DNA of 64,000 nt from Paulinella micropora. Lineage: Eukaryota; Cercozoa; Imbricatea; Euglyphida; Paulinellidae. Under the pieces are notes generated by a model. That model ran no database searches. It was not told where the DNA came from and saw nothing but the letters and a program-made list of their open reading frames with translations. Below are positions 1-8,689 of this stretch, piece after piece; position 1 is the first letter of the stretch; each line of letters opens with the position of its first letter. The stretch covers positions 42,501 through 106,500 of the forward strand of contig WBZZ01002600.1 in NCBI GenBank assembly GCA_019918135.1, read 5' to 3'. The translations under genes and the position numbers were made by a program.

Positions 1-515
<515 letters not shown>

Positions 516-651
516 ATAGTTTAAAGAGGGGAGTATAGATACTAGCTTTAGTATAACTAGCTAGTGTGTGTGGCCTTCTATCAGTGAGCCTTTCTCTGTC
601 CTTTTTTTTTTTTAGTGATTCCCTCTAACGGGAAGCGCTGCCATTTTTTTC

Positions 652-2058
652 ATGTGTATTTCAAACTTTAGGTATGCCATGCTGAGGGCTAGCAAGGCGC
701 CGATATATGTGGCACACCGTGGTGGTGGCTACGGAGTCTTTGCTGATAAATACCTTCCTCCTTCTTTTCAGCTTGGGCTCCTCGAACCAGGAGGAAAGTC
801 TTTGCGTGCTGCAGATCATGCTGCATTTTCTGATCATTTCACTATGAAAATTGGGAGTTCCCTGCAAACAGGGATGCATCCAATTAAATTCATTAACGAA
901 TCGAGCAGGAATGCAATGCATCTCATCAACTCTTCATCGCAAGGGTTCAACAAGCTCGACGATGACACTTGCCGACCGAACGTGAAGGTAAATTATGTTA
1001 GTTGTTACATACATCCATGCAATGTAAGTTTTTGTTACGTGTGTTGTATTTTTTCTATAAATATTGTTGTAAATAATGTCAGGTCAGCAAGGGTACTCCT
1101 ATTGTGACTGTCACCACCGCAATATCGAAAGATCAAGAGATTTTGCTCAGCTATGCACCTAATCCAGACCTAGAGATAGCTACGCTGCCAAGCGATGCAC
1201 ATCCGGTCTGGTTGAAAGAGGCTGCCAAGGAAGGAGCTAAAATCCCAGTTTTCCTGTTCGAGACTGACATTGGTCATGTATGTTTCATCGTTCCTGAGAA
1301 AGAACATCCGCTTCCACTTAAGTCAATTTCCTTGCTTCATGAAGCAAAGGTTGAACTTTTAGCGTCGGTCAGCAGTATTAGTTCTGATGGAAAGCAACCG
1401 CTCTCCAGGTCATCATCTATTCCGCCGGAAAAAAAGAGGAAGCTTCTCGACAGCGTGTCCTCAATTTCAGATAGTCGCCGCACGCTTCTGCCCAGAGAAA
1501 GCTCGGACATTACAGTCATCACAGAAAAATCAAGCTTGAGTGATGCACAGGTAAAAAATAAATAAATGAAAATTATTACTGAGAAGATTCTTTTTTACAG
1601 GCAGGTGTTCCTGACGTTGATGCTAACCTCGACAGCTGGAAACAGTCAGACAGTTCTACTGTCACTACAGGATATGATGTTAGTAGCTGCAGCAGCTCTA
1701 GACTATATCTTCCTACTGGCTCCATGGTAATTTTTTTTCTCTACCTGTCTATGTTCATGCTGGTTAATGTTCATAAGCGATCTTGTTTGCGTAGAACGTC
1801 GACGAAGAGTGTTCAGATACGGATTCAAACGGTGATGCTGCATCTATCAACCCTGGATTGCTTCCTCCTCTGGTCGGCGTGGACGATGCGGAATTATCCA
1901 ACGAGCTTCGATTGAACTTCGACGAGCTTATGGAATCGAATGAGCTGTTGTATAACATCATGAGATTATCACCAATTCCTTACAGCAGACCACGTAAGAA
2001 TCCAACGCGCCCCTACACGATGAAAAGTAGCCTGGCAGCGTATCTACGGGATCGGTGA
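652..2058 (+). CDS. SET-domain protein (putative lysine methyltransferase), four exons
   Basis: Predicted exons are 652-987, 1083-1550, 1601-1726 and 1795-2058, separated by GT-AG introns of 95, 50 and 68 nt. The joined frame is open for 397 codons. The first two exons together form a SET domain: a GGGYGVFA glycine motif near residue 25, a HLINSSS...PNVKV segment at the end of exon 1 (the position of the usual NHS...PN), and EILLSY at residues ~133-138 in exon 2 (the usual E...Y). The domain becomes continuous only after removing intron 1, which supports the splice call. The rest is Ser-rich and acidic and I do not recognise it. SET enzymes transfer methyl from SAM to lysines, often on histones. 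The canonical His of NHS is replaced by Ser, so activity is uncertain. The start at 652 is the first ATG; 679 is an alternative. The gene ends just before the transposase frame and may once have been fused to it. Confidence 0.72.
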
Positions 2059-2059
2059 T

Positions 2060-3386
2060 AAAGTTTTGTCAAGAGCACACAAACTTCTTGCAAATAACAC
2101 GAAGGTTTTGACAAAAAGCTACTCAACCGTTCCTGAAACAGAAGATGTGGTAGCAGTATTACTCTGCGAGAAGTTCATGGAGAGTTACCCGGAGATATGC
2201 AGCGACGGAATATGGAGGATGCAAGAAATGGCTCAGGACGCAGGAGTCCAAAACTATGTTCGCGAGAATTGGAAAGATATGTGCCTTCGGTTTGGTTGTT
2301 CGAAACGAGTTGATCCAAATAATCCTCCGACAGACAATACGATCAACAAAGTTTGGCGCATGGATTTTCCGCACGTCAAGTTTGTCAGAGGTATTATGCA
2401 TATTTTCGTTATCATTACTTATTACAGGTTTGTTTTGCAGAAGGAGATTTCTCAAAATGCGAGATCTGCACAGAGCTTGCTGCTGATCATTCTAACGGTT
2501 TCAGGACTGAAGTAGAAGCTCAAGAATGGCGTCGCCGTAGCAGGCTTCATCACAAAATTCACAGGGCGTGCCGCGTTGCCAGCATGCAGCGCAAGAAGGC
2601 AGCACCAGCAGATTTTGCTGCCACAGTCATATCAGCCGATATGAAACCGCCAGTGAAGATCCCATCTTGCCGCCGCGCCGCGAAAGATTTCAAAGGAAAA
2701 ATTGTGTTTCGCCTTTGCGTTGGAATCAATACCTGCTACACTACCGATACGCATTTTATTCTGACGTACCTTGAAGGCGCGGTAGAACACGGCGCGAACA
2801 GCAACATTACTATGCTTGCCGCACTTTTACATTGGCAACTTTGGAACCCTCGCACAATGCAAGCGTGGAAATTATATCTTGAGTGGGACGGAGCTGGTGA
2901 TAACACCGCGTGGGCGATGCTGGGTTTCCTTGGGCTCAATGTAGTTGACAGAGGAATCCGTTTCCAAGTAGAGTCACATCGCAAGCCACCAGGGCACGGG
3001 CACGATGGAGATGATCAGGAATTTCGAGTTATGGATATCGGGTGGAAGAGCACCTTCCTGACAACTAACATCGCTCAAGCGTTATTAAAGCTCATTCTTG
3101 CATTCAAGAAGCAGCACAAGAAGAGGCATGTGCTGGTTGTTCTCGGATGTAACTACGACTGGATGACTCATTTTAGCCCGTGTATGAACAAGAGTTTCAA
3201 AAACTACAACAAACCCTTGGCATATAGAATCACCAAGAAAGATCCTGACGCTTTGCCGACTGTAGAGATCGCTACTTGGGGAGACGCACAGGATTTTCAT
3301 GGAGTGCGTGATGATCCCAGAGGAGAACCGATCAATTTGTTTATCGGACGCCCCGGTAATAATATTATCTATCTTTCTCTTTCTCG

Positions 3387-3418
<32 letters not shown>

Positions 3419-4521
3419 CTCTCTCTTTCTCTCGTTCTATCTATCTATCTCTCTCTATTTATGACAGCGACCGACATGCCTCCCAAGCTTCCAGTCGGCT
3501 ACTTCGTCAATCCGCGCCTGAAGAAGGATATTCGTGCTTTGGCTACTAAATACCTAGGGCCGGATGAGCGAGCACATGTGGAGGAAATGTTAGCAGGTGG
3601 AAATTTGACCAGAGTAGAGGTGGATGGAGATTACTTCGAAGGCGGCCTGCCCGGCCGTCCTGCTCATATGTCCTGTGTCGATGCAAAAGGCAAGGAATGG
3701 AGAGCAGAATTTCGATTGATCGACGAGCTACCTGTAAATTGGATGGAGTTGCCTCAAGAACGACAGGAGAAAATGAACGCACTTACGCGTTTGACCGATG
3801 AAGAGCTGCTGTCCTTACCACGCACTTATTTTGTTAATGAAGGACGTCCTCCAGCTCACCCGAGATGGCGTGGTGCAAGACAGCTTACTAGCGAAGAAAA
3901 GCAGGAGCAGGATTTAGCATTTGGAAATGCTTCTGAGCCTTGGCGGAAAATTCTCACGTTGCTAAGATCGTCAGAGGAAAAAAAGCAATTTGCGTCCAAG
4001 CAGATGGTAGTTAGCGAATTGAAATCATGGATGAGAATGCATGGTGTTGCAACGCAAAACTCCGATCGGAAACAGTTCAAGAAGGCAGAGCTTATTGAAC
4101 AAGCGTGGAACCATTTCGAACGATGCGACTGTGGGTTCCCTGAGGAAGAAGAGCTTGGTGCTGCTCAGCCTGCAGAACCAGTGGCAGATTCAGAGGATGA
4201 CTTATCTGATACTTCATCTTCCAGTTCATCAACTGACTCATCGTCTGATCGATCTTCTGGTTCAGAGGAAGAAAAGCATGGTATTAGTTTTCTTCTTCTT
4301 CTTCTTCTTCTTCTTCTTCTTCTTCTTCTTCTTCTTCTTCTTCTTCTTCTTCTTCTTGTTCTTCTCCTCCTTAACATGATGCTATCCATATTGTAGATGA
4401 TTCAGATCGCTCCGACGCAAGTTGGAGAATGCGTAACTCAGGAATCCGTTTGCGCGGACGTCGCCGCGCACGTCGTGCTGCGGGTGGACGTGGACGTGGA
4501 CGTGGACGTGGTCGTATGTGA
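2060..4521 (+). CDS. DUF7869-like transposase/integrase-type protein, spliced (copy 1)
   Basis: Predicted exons are <2060-2390, 2441-3355, 3468-4280 and 4397-4521, all phase-consistent (728 codons from 2060). Introns are 50, 112 and 116 nt. Exon 2 starts with a CEIC cysteine motif and then shows the pattern of DUF7869-type proteins: an EWDGAGDN acidic motif, a hydrophobic FLGLNVVDRGI stretch, and PPGHGHDGDDQEF, equivalent to the usual PVGHTHEDIDQ; this is probably an RNase H-like catalytic core. Exon 3 is hydrophilic and ends in a Ser/Asp-rich tract. Exon 4 encodes an Arg/Gly-rich tail (GRGRGRGRGR). Introns 2 and 3 are made mostly of microsatellites, (CT/TA)n and (CTT)n. There is no clear ATG before 2177. 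The frame is open upstream, directly abutting the SET gene stop, so the true start may lie in the SET gene after a one-base shift. Transposase function is inferred from the family pattern; no terminal repeats were identified. Confidence 0.65.
3356..3467 (+). other. Intron 2 of DUF7869-like gene, CT/TA microsatellite (copy 1)
   Basis: This is a GTAATA...TGACAG intron. Splicing joins codons for GRP and ATDMPP and switches to the reading frame that stays open to 4280. Nearly the whole intron is CT and TA dinucleotide repeat, which also supplies the polypyrimidine tract. The duplicate intron in copy 2 (22305-22436) is 132 nt against 112 nt here, the difference being mainly TA units. Confidence 0.8.
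4281..4396 (+). other. Intron 3 of DUF7869-like gene, CTT microsatellite (copy 1)
   Basis: This is a GTATTA...TTGTAG intron filled with CTT triplets. Unspliced it would encode poly-Leu. Spliced, it joins the Ser/Glu-rich exon to the Arg/Gly tail with a matching codon phase. Copy 2 (23250-23380) is exactly 15 nt, or five CTT units, longer. Confidence 0.8.
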
Positions 4522-5299
4522 TTATTTTTTTTGAATGAATTTTTCTGGGTCCGACTTTTTCATAATGGTTTTTGTCTAGGGCAACTGCAACTGTAACGCT
4601 TCTTCTAAAAACTGAAATTAGAAATTTGTTTAACTCTGATAATGCACCAGAATCTGATGTGAAGCGTCCTCCCTCCGACCCATTCCCCCCCCCACCCCCC
4701 CCCCTCCCCCCTCTACGTACCAGCGTACGTCACAGCGGGCAAACAGAATTTTTTGAAGGTAAAACCATGTCTTAATATAGTAAAATGCTTAATATAAGCA
4801 AGAATAAACAGTAAAAGCAAATTCTGCATGTTCGGCATTGTTATCATCATAGATTCATGGTAGCCGGGACTACGAAAAAGTAGAAAAATTACCGTGTCGG
4901 ACCGGTTCCTGCCCACCTCTGAAGATGAAGTTAAAGTGTATTACAATTAATAAAAACATATTTTAATATTATTTTTATATGTTCTGCAATCAGGGAATTC
5001 ATTTCCTTTCATTTCCACACGTTTTCAAAAAAGTCCATATACTTCATGGAAAATTTCGGAAAAAGGGATACCCCCAAGATTGTCGAATGTTTAGTTCGAG
5101 TCTCATGGGTAGATTATCTCTTTGATCTTAAAGGCAGATCGTGCTTGTCTCTCTCTCTTATTTCCCCGGTGCCAAGTCTGAGACTGTCGGAATTTAATTC
5201 AGCGTAAATTGTACTTTTTCCTCCTCAGACGCCGCAGGGTCGTTCTGGGGCACGGTGCGCAAGATCCGCGGGCTCCGAAAAAAAGTTCGCCTATTTCTG

Positions 5300-5357
5300 C
5301 TACTACAAACTCCGTCTAAGTCATCCGAAGAGTGGCTTCTCCAATGAGGCGGCGCAC
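5300..5357 (+). repeat. Solo copy of the Fanzor/TnpB gene 5' end (copy 1)
   Basis: These 58 nt match, in opposite orientation, 48007-48064 with about two mismatches. That locus spans the leader and the first codons (ATGAGGCGGCGCAC) of the Fanzor-type gene. Here homology stops immediately after those codons. It could be a solo element end or a gene fragment. The second unit carries the same piece near 24282-24339. Confidence 0.75.
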
Positions 5358-5380
5358 CTGGATGCCTGAAATGTTTGTTT

Positions 5381-5441
5381 CAAAGGTAACAACACAGGTA
5401 AATATTGTTGGTGCTCCGAGCGGGGTGTGTTGTTACCTTTG
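5381..5441. repeat. 16-bp perfect inverted repeat hairpin (copy 1)
   Basis: CAAAGGTAACAACACA at 5381-5396 is the exact reverse complement of 5426-5441, with a 29-nt loop. It lies between the Fanzor 5' fragment and the 3' end of the minus-strand Sel1 gene. It could act as a transcript-end hairpin or mark an element terminus. It is conserved in unit 2 (about 24363-24423). Confidence 0.85.
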
Positions 5442-5604
5442 TTTGTGGAGTGAGGGGGGGGGTGCCTCCTCCCCGTCTGGAAGCAGCTGTCTTTGACCGG
5501 GGTCGCCCTAAGACCCGGTCGCGGCAACGCAGTGGTTTCTTCGCTATAGTCTTGAGAAACTTTTAATTAAAAAATATACAAGTTCTAGCGTGACCTCTCG
5601 CTGT

Positions 5605-6649
5605 TCACGAGATGTCGAAATATGCCGTAAAAGCTAGGATGCCTTGCTCCGCCGCTTTTGTTAACCATTGCGAAGCCTGAGCCTCGTCCTCTGCCACGCC
5701 CGTGCCGTGTTGGTAGCAGCGTCCAAGGCGATACTGGGCCGGTGCGTGCCCTTGTTCCGCTGATTTGCGGAACAATTCCACCGCCTTGATCCAGTATGGC
5801 TCTGCCTCTTCCCATTCCTCGAACTTGCGCGTGTCATATGCGTAACAAAGCCCCAGCCGGAACTGCGCTTCCGCGTGGCCCTGCTCAGCCGCTTGGCTGA
5901 ACCACCGCCTCGCCTCGGCCCAGCAGTGTGCTGCCTTGATCTCATCTTTTACCACGTCCATTTCTTCATGATAATCGTACCTCACGCAAGCCACGCCTGT
6001 GCCTTTTTCGTAGTGGAGCCCCATCTCGAACTGGGCTTTGGCATGGCCACGTTCGGCGGCTTGGCGATAGTACTCCATGGCCCGGGCGTCATCCTGGGCT
6101 ACACCCCTACCCATCTCATAGCAGATCCCGAGCGCCCACAAAGCGCTGACGAAGCCCTGCTCTGCGGCCTTGCTGAACCATTCAGCTGCCTTCACATCGT
6201 CCTTGGCCACGACCGCGCCCTCGTCGTACCAGAGCCCCATTTGGTACTGCGCGGCTGCGTGGCCCTTTTCTGCTGCGAGGCGTAACCAGTGCAAAGCCTG
6301 AACCGTTCTTGACCACGCCCGTACCACCGTGGTTGCAAACTCCAACCTGGTACTGTGCGTCTGCGTTCCCCTGCATCGCTGCCCTGCGAAACCACTTCAG
6401 GGCCTGCTTCTGATCCTCGGCCACACCCTGACCAAGGTAATAACAAGCGCCCAGCTTGGCTTGCGCTTCTGCGTAGCCCTGCACCGCGGCCTTTCGGTAC
6501 CATTTCGCGGCCTTGGGCGCGTTTTCCGCTGTGCCTTGGCCAAGCTGGTAACAACGCCCTAGCTGGAACTGGGCCTCTGCCTTGCCTCCCTCTGCCTCTT
6601 TTCGCAGAAATCGTAATCGTGCCTTGGCCTCGTTCTTAGAGGTATTCAT
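5605..6649 (-). pseudogene. Sel1-repeat protein with a frameshift (copy 1)
   Basis: Two minus-strand frames together encode a Sel1-like repeat (SLR) solenoid. The N-terminal part starts at 6649 (MNTSKNEAK). Successive ~36-residue repeats carry the SLR signature A.YxLGxxYxxGxGVxxDxxKAxxWxxKAAxxG, for example AEAQFQLGRCYQLGQGTAEN and ALKWFRRAAMQGNADAQYQ. Near 6300 the frame changes in the middle of a repeat: GTGVVKN is followed by QALHWLRLAAEKGH in another frame, so one indel (one base gained or two lost) restores a single protein of about 345 residues. SLR proteins are scaffolds for protein-protein contacts. The same frameshift is present in unit 2, so it predates the duplication or is a systematic sequence error. 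An intact paralogue lies at 49796-50863. Confidence 0.85.
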
Positions 6650-6955
6650 ACTTGTGTTAGTACCAACTAATAAACAAAGGTCGCTACTCTTAGCCCTAAG
6701 TGCACCCCTTCTTCCCCTCCCCGCTCCCTATTCTTAGACGGGGGGGGGGGGCGCCCCCCCCCCTGGCCTTAATTAACAAAAAGGAGCCTTGGCTGAGAAT
6801 TCGTTTCGGTAAACCGGTGCTTTCTTTTTGCCCCGCGACGACTTGGCCAGGTTTGTTTTGTTGGGCAAGAGATCTAGTGAGCCGAAGGAGCAGCAACAGC
6901 AGATCCCGGCCCGCCGGCGAAAGACCTCCTCTTTTTCAAACTGTAGACTAGACAA
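6650..6955. other. Short intergenic region with G/C palindrome (copy 1)
   Basis: It lies upstream of the minus-strand Sel1 gene and contains a near-perfect poly-G/poly-C palindrome (about 6739-6764) that can form a GC hairpin. The homopolymer lengths differ from unit 2. No gene is seen. Confidence 0.6.
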
Positions 6956-7240
6956 TCAAACCAGCAGGGCGGAATACATATCGTAGAGGCTATTAGCCTC
7001 ACCTATCATAGCCAGGGTTGTGACAGTCACCTCGTTCAGACACATCCCTGTGTAGCTTTCCGGGCTGTAGGGAGCACAAAGCAAAACCTGTCGCAGGGGC
7101 CGGCGGGCGTGCATGCAGTGTTGGACAAAGAAAAAGAACACTGCTTTTTTGCCGTCACGCGACAAGTCAAAGACACGGGTTGAAAATGCGAACCGCGCTG
7201 GACTCCGCGGCAGGAGCTGGAGTTGAAAAGGGCGGGCCAA
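6956..7240 (-). CDS. Hypothetical 94-aa protein (copy 1)
   Basis: A minus-strand frame with a plausible protein-like composition, including a hydrophobic AVFFFFVQHC stretch and a hydrophobic C-terminus. I recognise no family. It is conserved in unit 2 (25940-26224) with one substitution, which says little because the whole unit is duplicated. It could also be the tail of a longer broken gene, because open sequence in another frame precedes it. It lies between the Sel1 and hydrolase genes, all on the minus strand. Confidence 0.35.
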   Translation of the reverse strand: MARPFQLQLLPRSPARFAFSTRVFDLSRDGKKAVFFFFVQHCMHARRPLRQVLLCAPYSPESYTGMCLNEVTVTTLAMIGEANSLYDMYSALLV

Positions 7241-7312
7241 AACCGCCGGGCCACCAATTCTGGCCTGCAGCTGCCCAATAACTGTTATTAAGATTTTAGC
7301 TCTGTCTTAGCC

Positions 7313-8660
7313 TTAGCTCGCGCATGCTGGCTGGCTAAGCTCGTGGGGGAGACCACAGGCTCGAATCAGCGATTCGTACATAGCAAGAATTAGAGACTCC
7401 GAAGTAGTGAGCGAAAGTGTCGTAAAATATTGTGAGTTGTCTAGATGTTTTTGCAGAACAACGCCCTTGGTCTTAGCTATCGATTCGCCGCCGGCAGAGG
7501 TTGGCGCGCGGGCAAGACTGCTGGCTAGGGCCAAAGCTGCGCCAAACTGGGCCGGCTTCTCGCACTGCGGCGAATGTCCGCTTTGTTTCACAATGACGCA
7601 CGGCACCGTGCTGCCAGACAGAGAGGAAAAGTTTTCGCCCTGTTGGCAGGGCATGATAGGGTCGTGCTCTCCGTAAATTAGTGCCATAGGCACAGATGCT
7701 CCCAAAAGCTTCGGAAGAGAGGGCGAAGTCCAGCGGGCGTGTCCTTCCCACCAGCTCACGACTATGTTGCTGCCGACAAAAGAGTCGCCCACTGCGCACG
7801 GGCGGCCCAAAATTTCGAGCCAGTAATATGCATTGCGGAGTAGCGCAGATAATCAAACCAAGTGTGGCAGAAAAAGCCTTGCAACTTCCAGGAATGCACA
7901 AAACGGAGTAGTCTGTGCAGGGGGCTCAGCTTAAAAAAATGGCCCAGTACGTTCCGTACCTGCCCAACAAGGGGAAGAGCCCCGCAGGCGCTGCCAGGAT
8001 CACACGAGCAACTCGTTGGCTTGCCCGTACAGCCAGCCTCGCCGCCACATGGCCTCCAAACGAATGCCCCAAGACGTCTGGTCTCTCAAGACTCATTTGC
8101 ACAATGTACGACTCAACGATCTCCGCTAACAAGTCGGTGGCATTGTCTCCCTTGGTCTGTAGTAGGCAAGCGGGCGTGGGCAGGCGTCCGAACCCCGGCA
8201 AATTGAGCAAATGGACTTCTTCGTATGACTCGAGCAGAAAACGCAGCGTGTGCAGATAAAACAAGGCGCCACTCGAGACTCCGTGCACAACCACCAGGTT
8301 CCTGCCAAGGGGGGAGGGCATGCCTCCAAGGGGGGCTGTAAGGCGCGCCTTTAAAGAGTGCAGACTAACTGCAAAGCCCTTGGCCGGCAGCGGAAGATCT
8401 GTGATGTTTCTTGTAATAGCAACATCCTGGTGCAGGTTCTGAAACACGCGCAATATCTCAGACTCCGCCTCGTCCAGCCCGTTGGCGCGGCTAGGAAGGA
8501 GGAGGGACGCGGGGGACTTCTCCTTCGAGCTCTGCGCACATCGATGCCAAACAAAAAGAGCGCTTGTCGCGATCGTGAATAACAAAAAAATGACTGAGGA
8601 CACAAGTCCGGACAGAAAAAGCACAATGTAAAACCGGGCACAGGCCAGGGCTGAGCGCAT
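7313..8660 (-). pseudogene. Alpha/beta-hydrolase, membrane-anchored, frameshifted (copy 1)
   Basis: The N-terminal frame (8660-7926) starts MRSALACARF and has a transmembrane segment (about residues 8-36). It then has an HGVSSG oxyanion-type turn and the nucleophile elbow GHSFGG, as in serine alpha/beta-hydrolases. It stops at 7926-7928, but the rest of the fold, including the acid GEHDP and the catalytic histidine SGHSP, continues in the -1 frame down to 7313. The change falls exactly on T TTT TTA (minus strand, complement of the A-run 7933-7939), a canonical -1 slippery heptamer, followed by an 8-bp stem-loop (7895-7919). In this copy a further single-base loss near 7832 breaks the distal frame again, whereas unit 2 is open there. 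Likely role: lipase/esterase-type hydrolysis at a membrane. Copy 1 is probably non-functional beyond the second break. Confidence 0.8.
7895..7939 (-). promoter_or_regulatory. Candidate -1 ribosomal frameshift site in hydrolase (copy 1)
   Basis: On the minus strand the zero-frame codons are ATT TTT TTA AGC TGA. The heptamer T TTT TTA is positioned exactly for -1 slippage, after which the frame continues into the second half of the hydrolase. Twelve nt downstream, TGCACAGA can pair with the complementary arm of a short hairpin (7895-7902 with 7912-7919). A homopolymer miscall would give the same picture. Confidence 0.45.
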
Positions 8661-8689
8661 TAATACAATCTCTCTATTACTAAACAAGT

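Larger units (their letters stand above)
4522..5604. other. Intergenic region without a convincing gene (copy 1)
   Basis: This stretch follows the DUF7869-like gene. It holds a C-rich tract at about 4685-4710, an AT-rich part (4920-5100), a short form of the TCGAC/GTCTTA-type repeat tail near 5165-5275, a 58-nt copy of the Fanzor gene's 5' end (5300-5357) and a 16-bp perfect inverted repeat (5381-5441). Short open frames here lack any recognisable protein pattern. The equivalent in unit 2 is 23506-24586. Confidence 0.7.

Noticed and set aside
2391..2427. Alternative 37-nt intron ending at the first TTACAG in the DUF7869-like gene
   Set aside because: It leaves the wrong codon phase; using the next acceptor (2440) restores the frame and gives a typical 50-nt intron.
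3299..4396. Continuous frame ending in poly-Leu
   Set aside because: The poly-Leu comes from the CTT microsatellite intron; spliced phases give an Arg/Gly tail instead, and the upstream start lies in the other intron.
5875..6285. Plus-strand frame opposite the Sel1 gene
   Set aside because: Exact antisense shadow of the Sel1 repeats; several such frames lie opposite Sel1, HNH and hydrolase genes.
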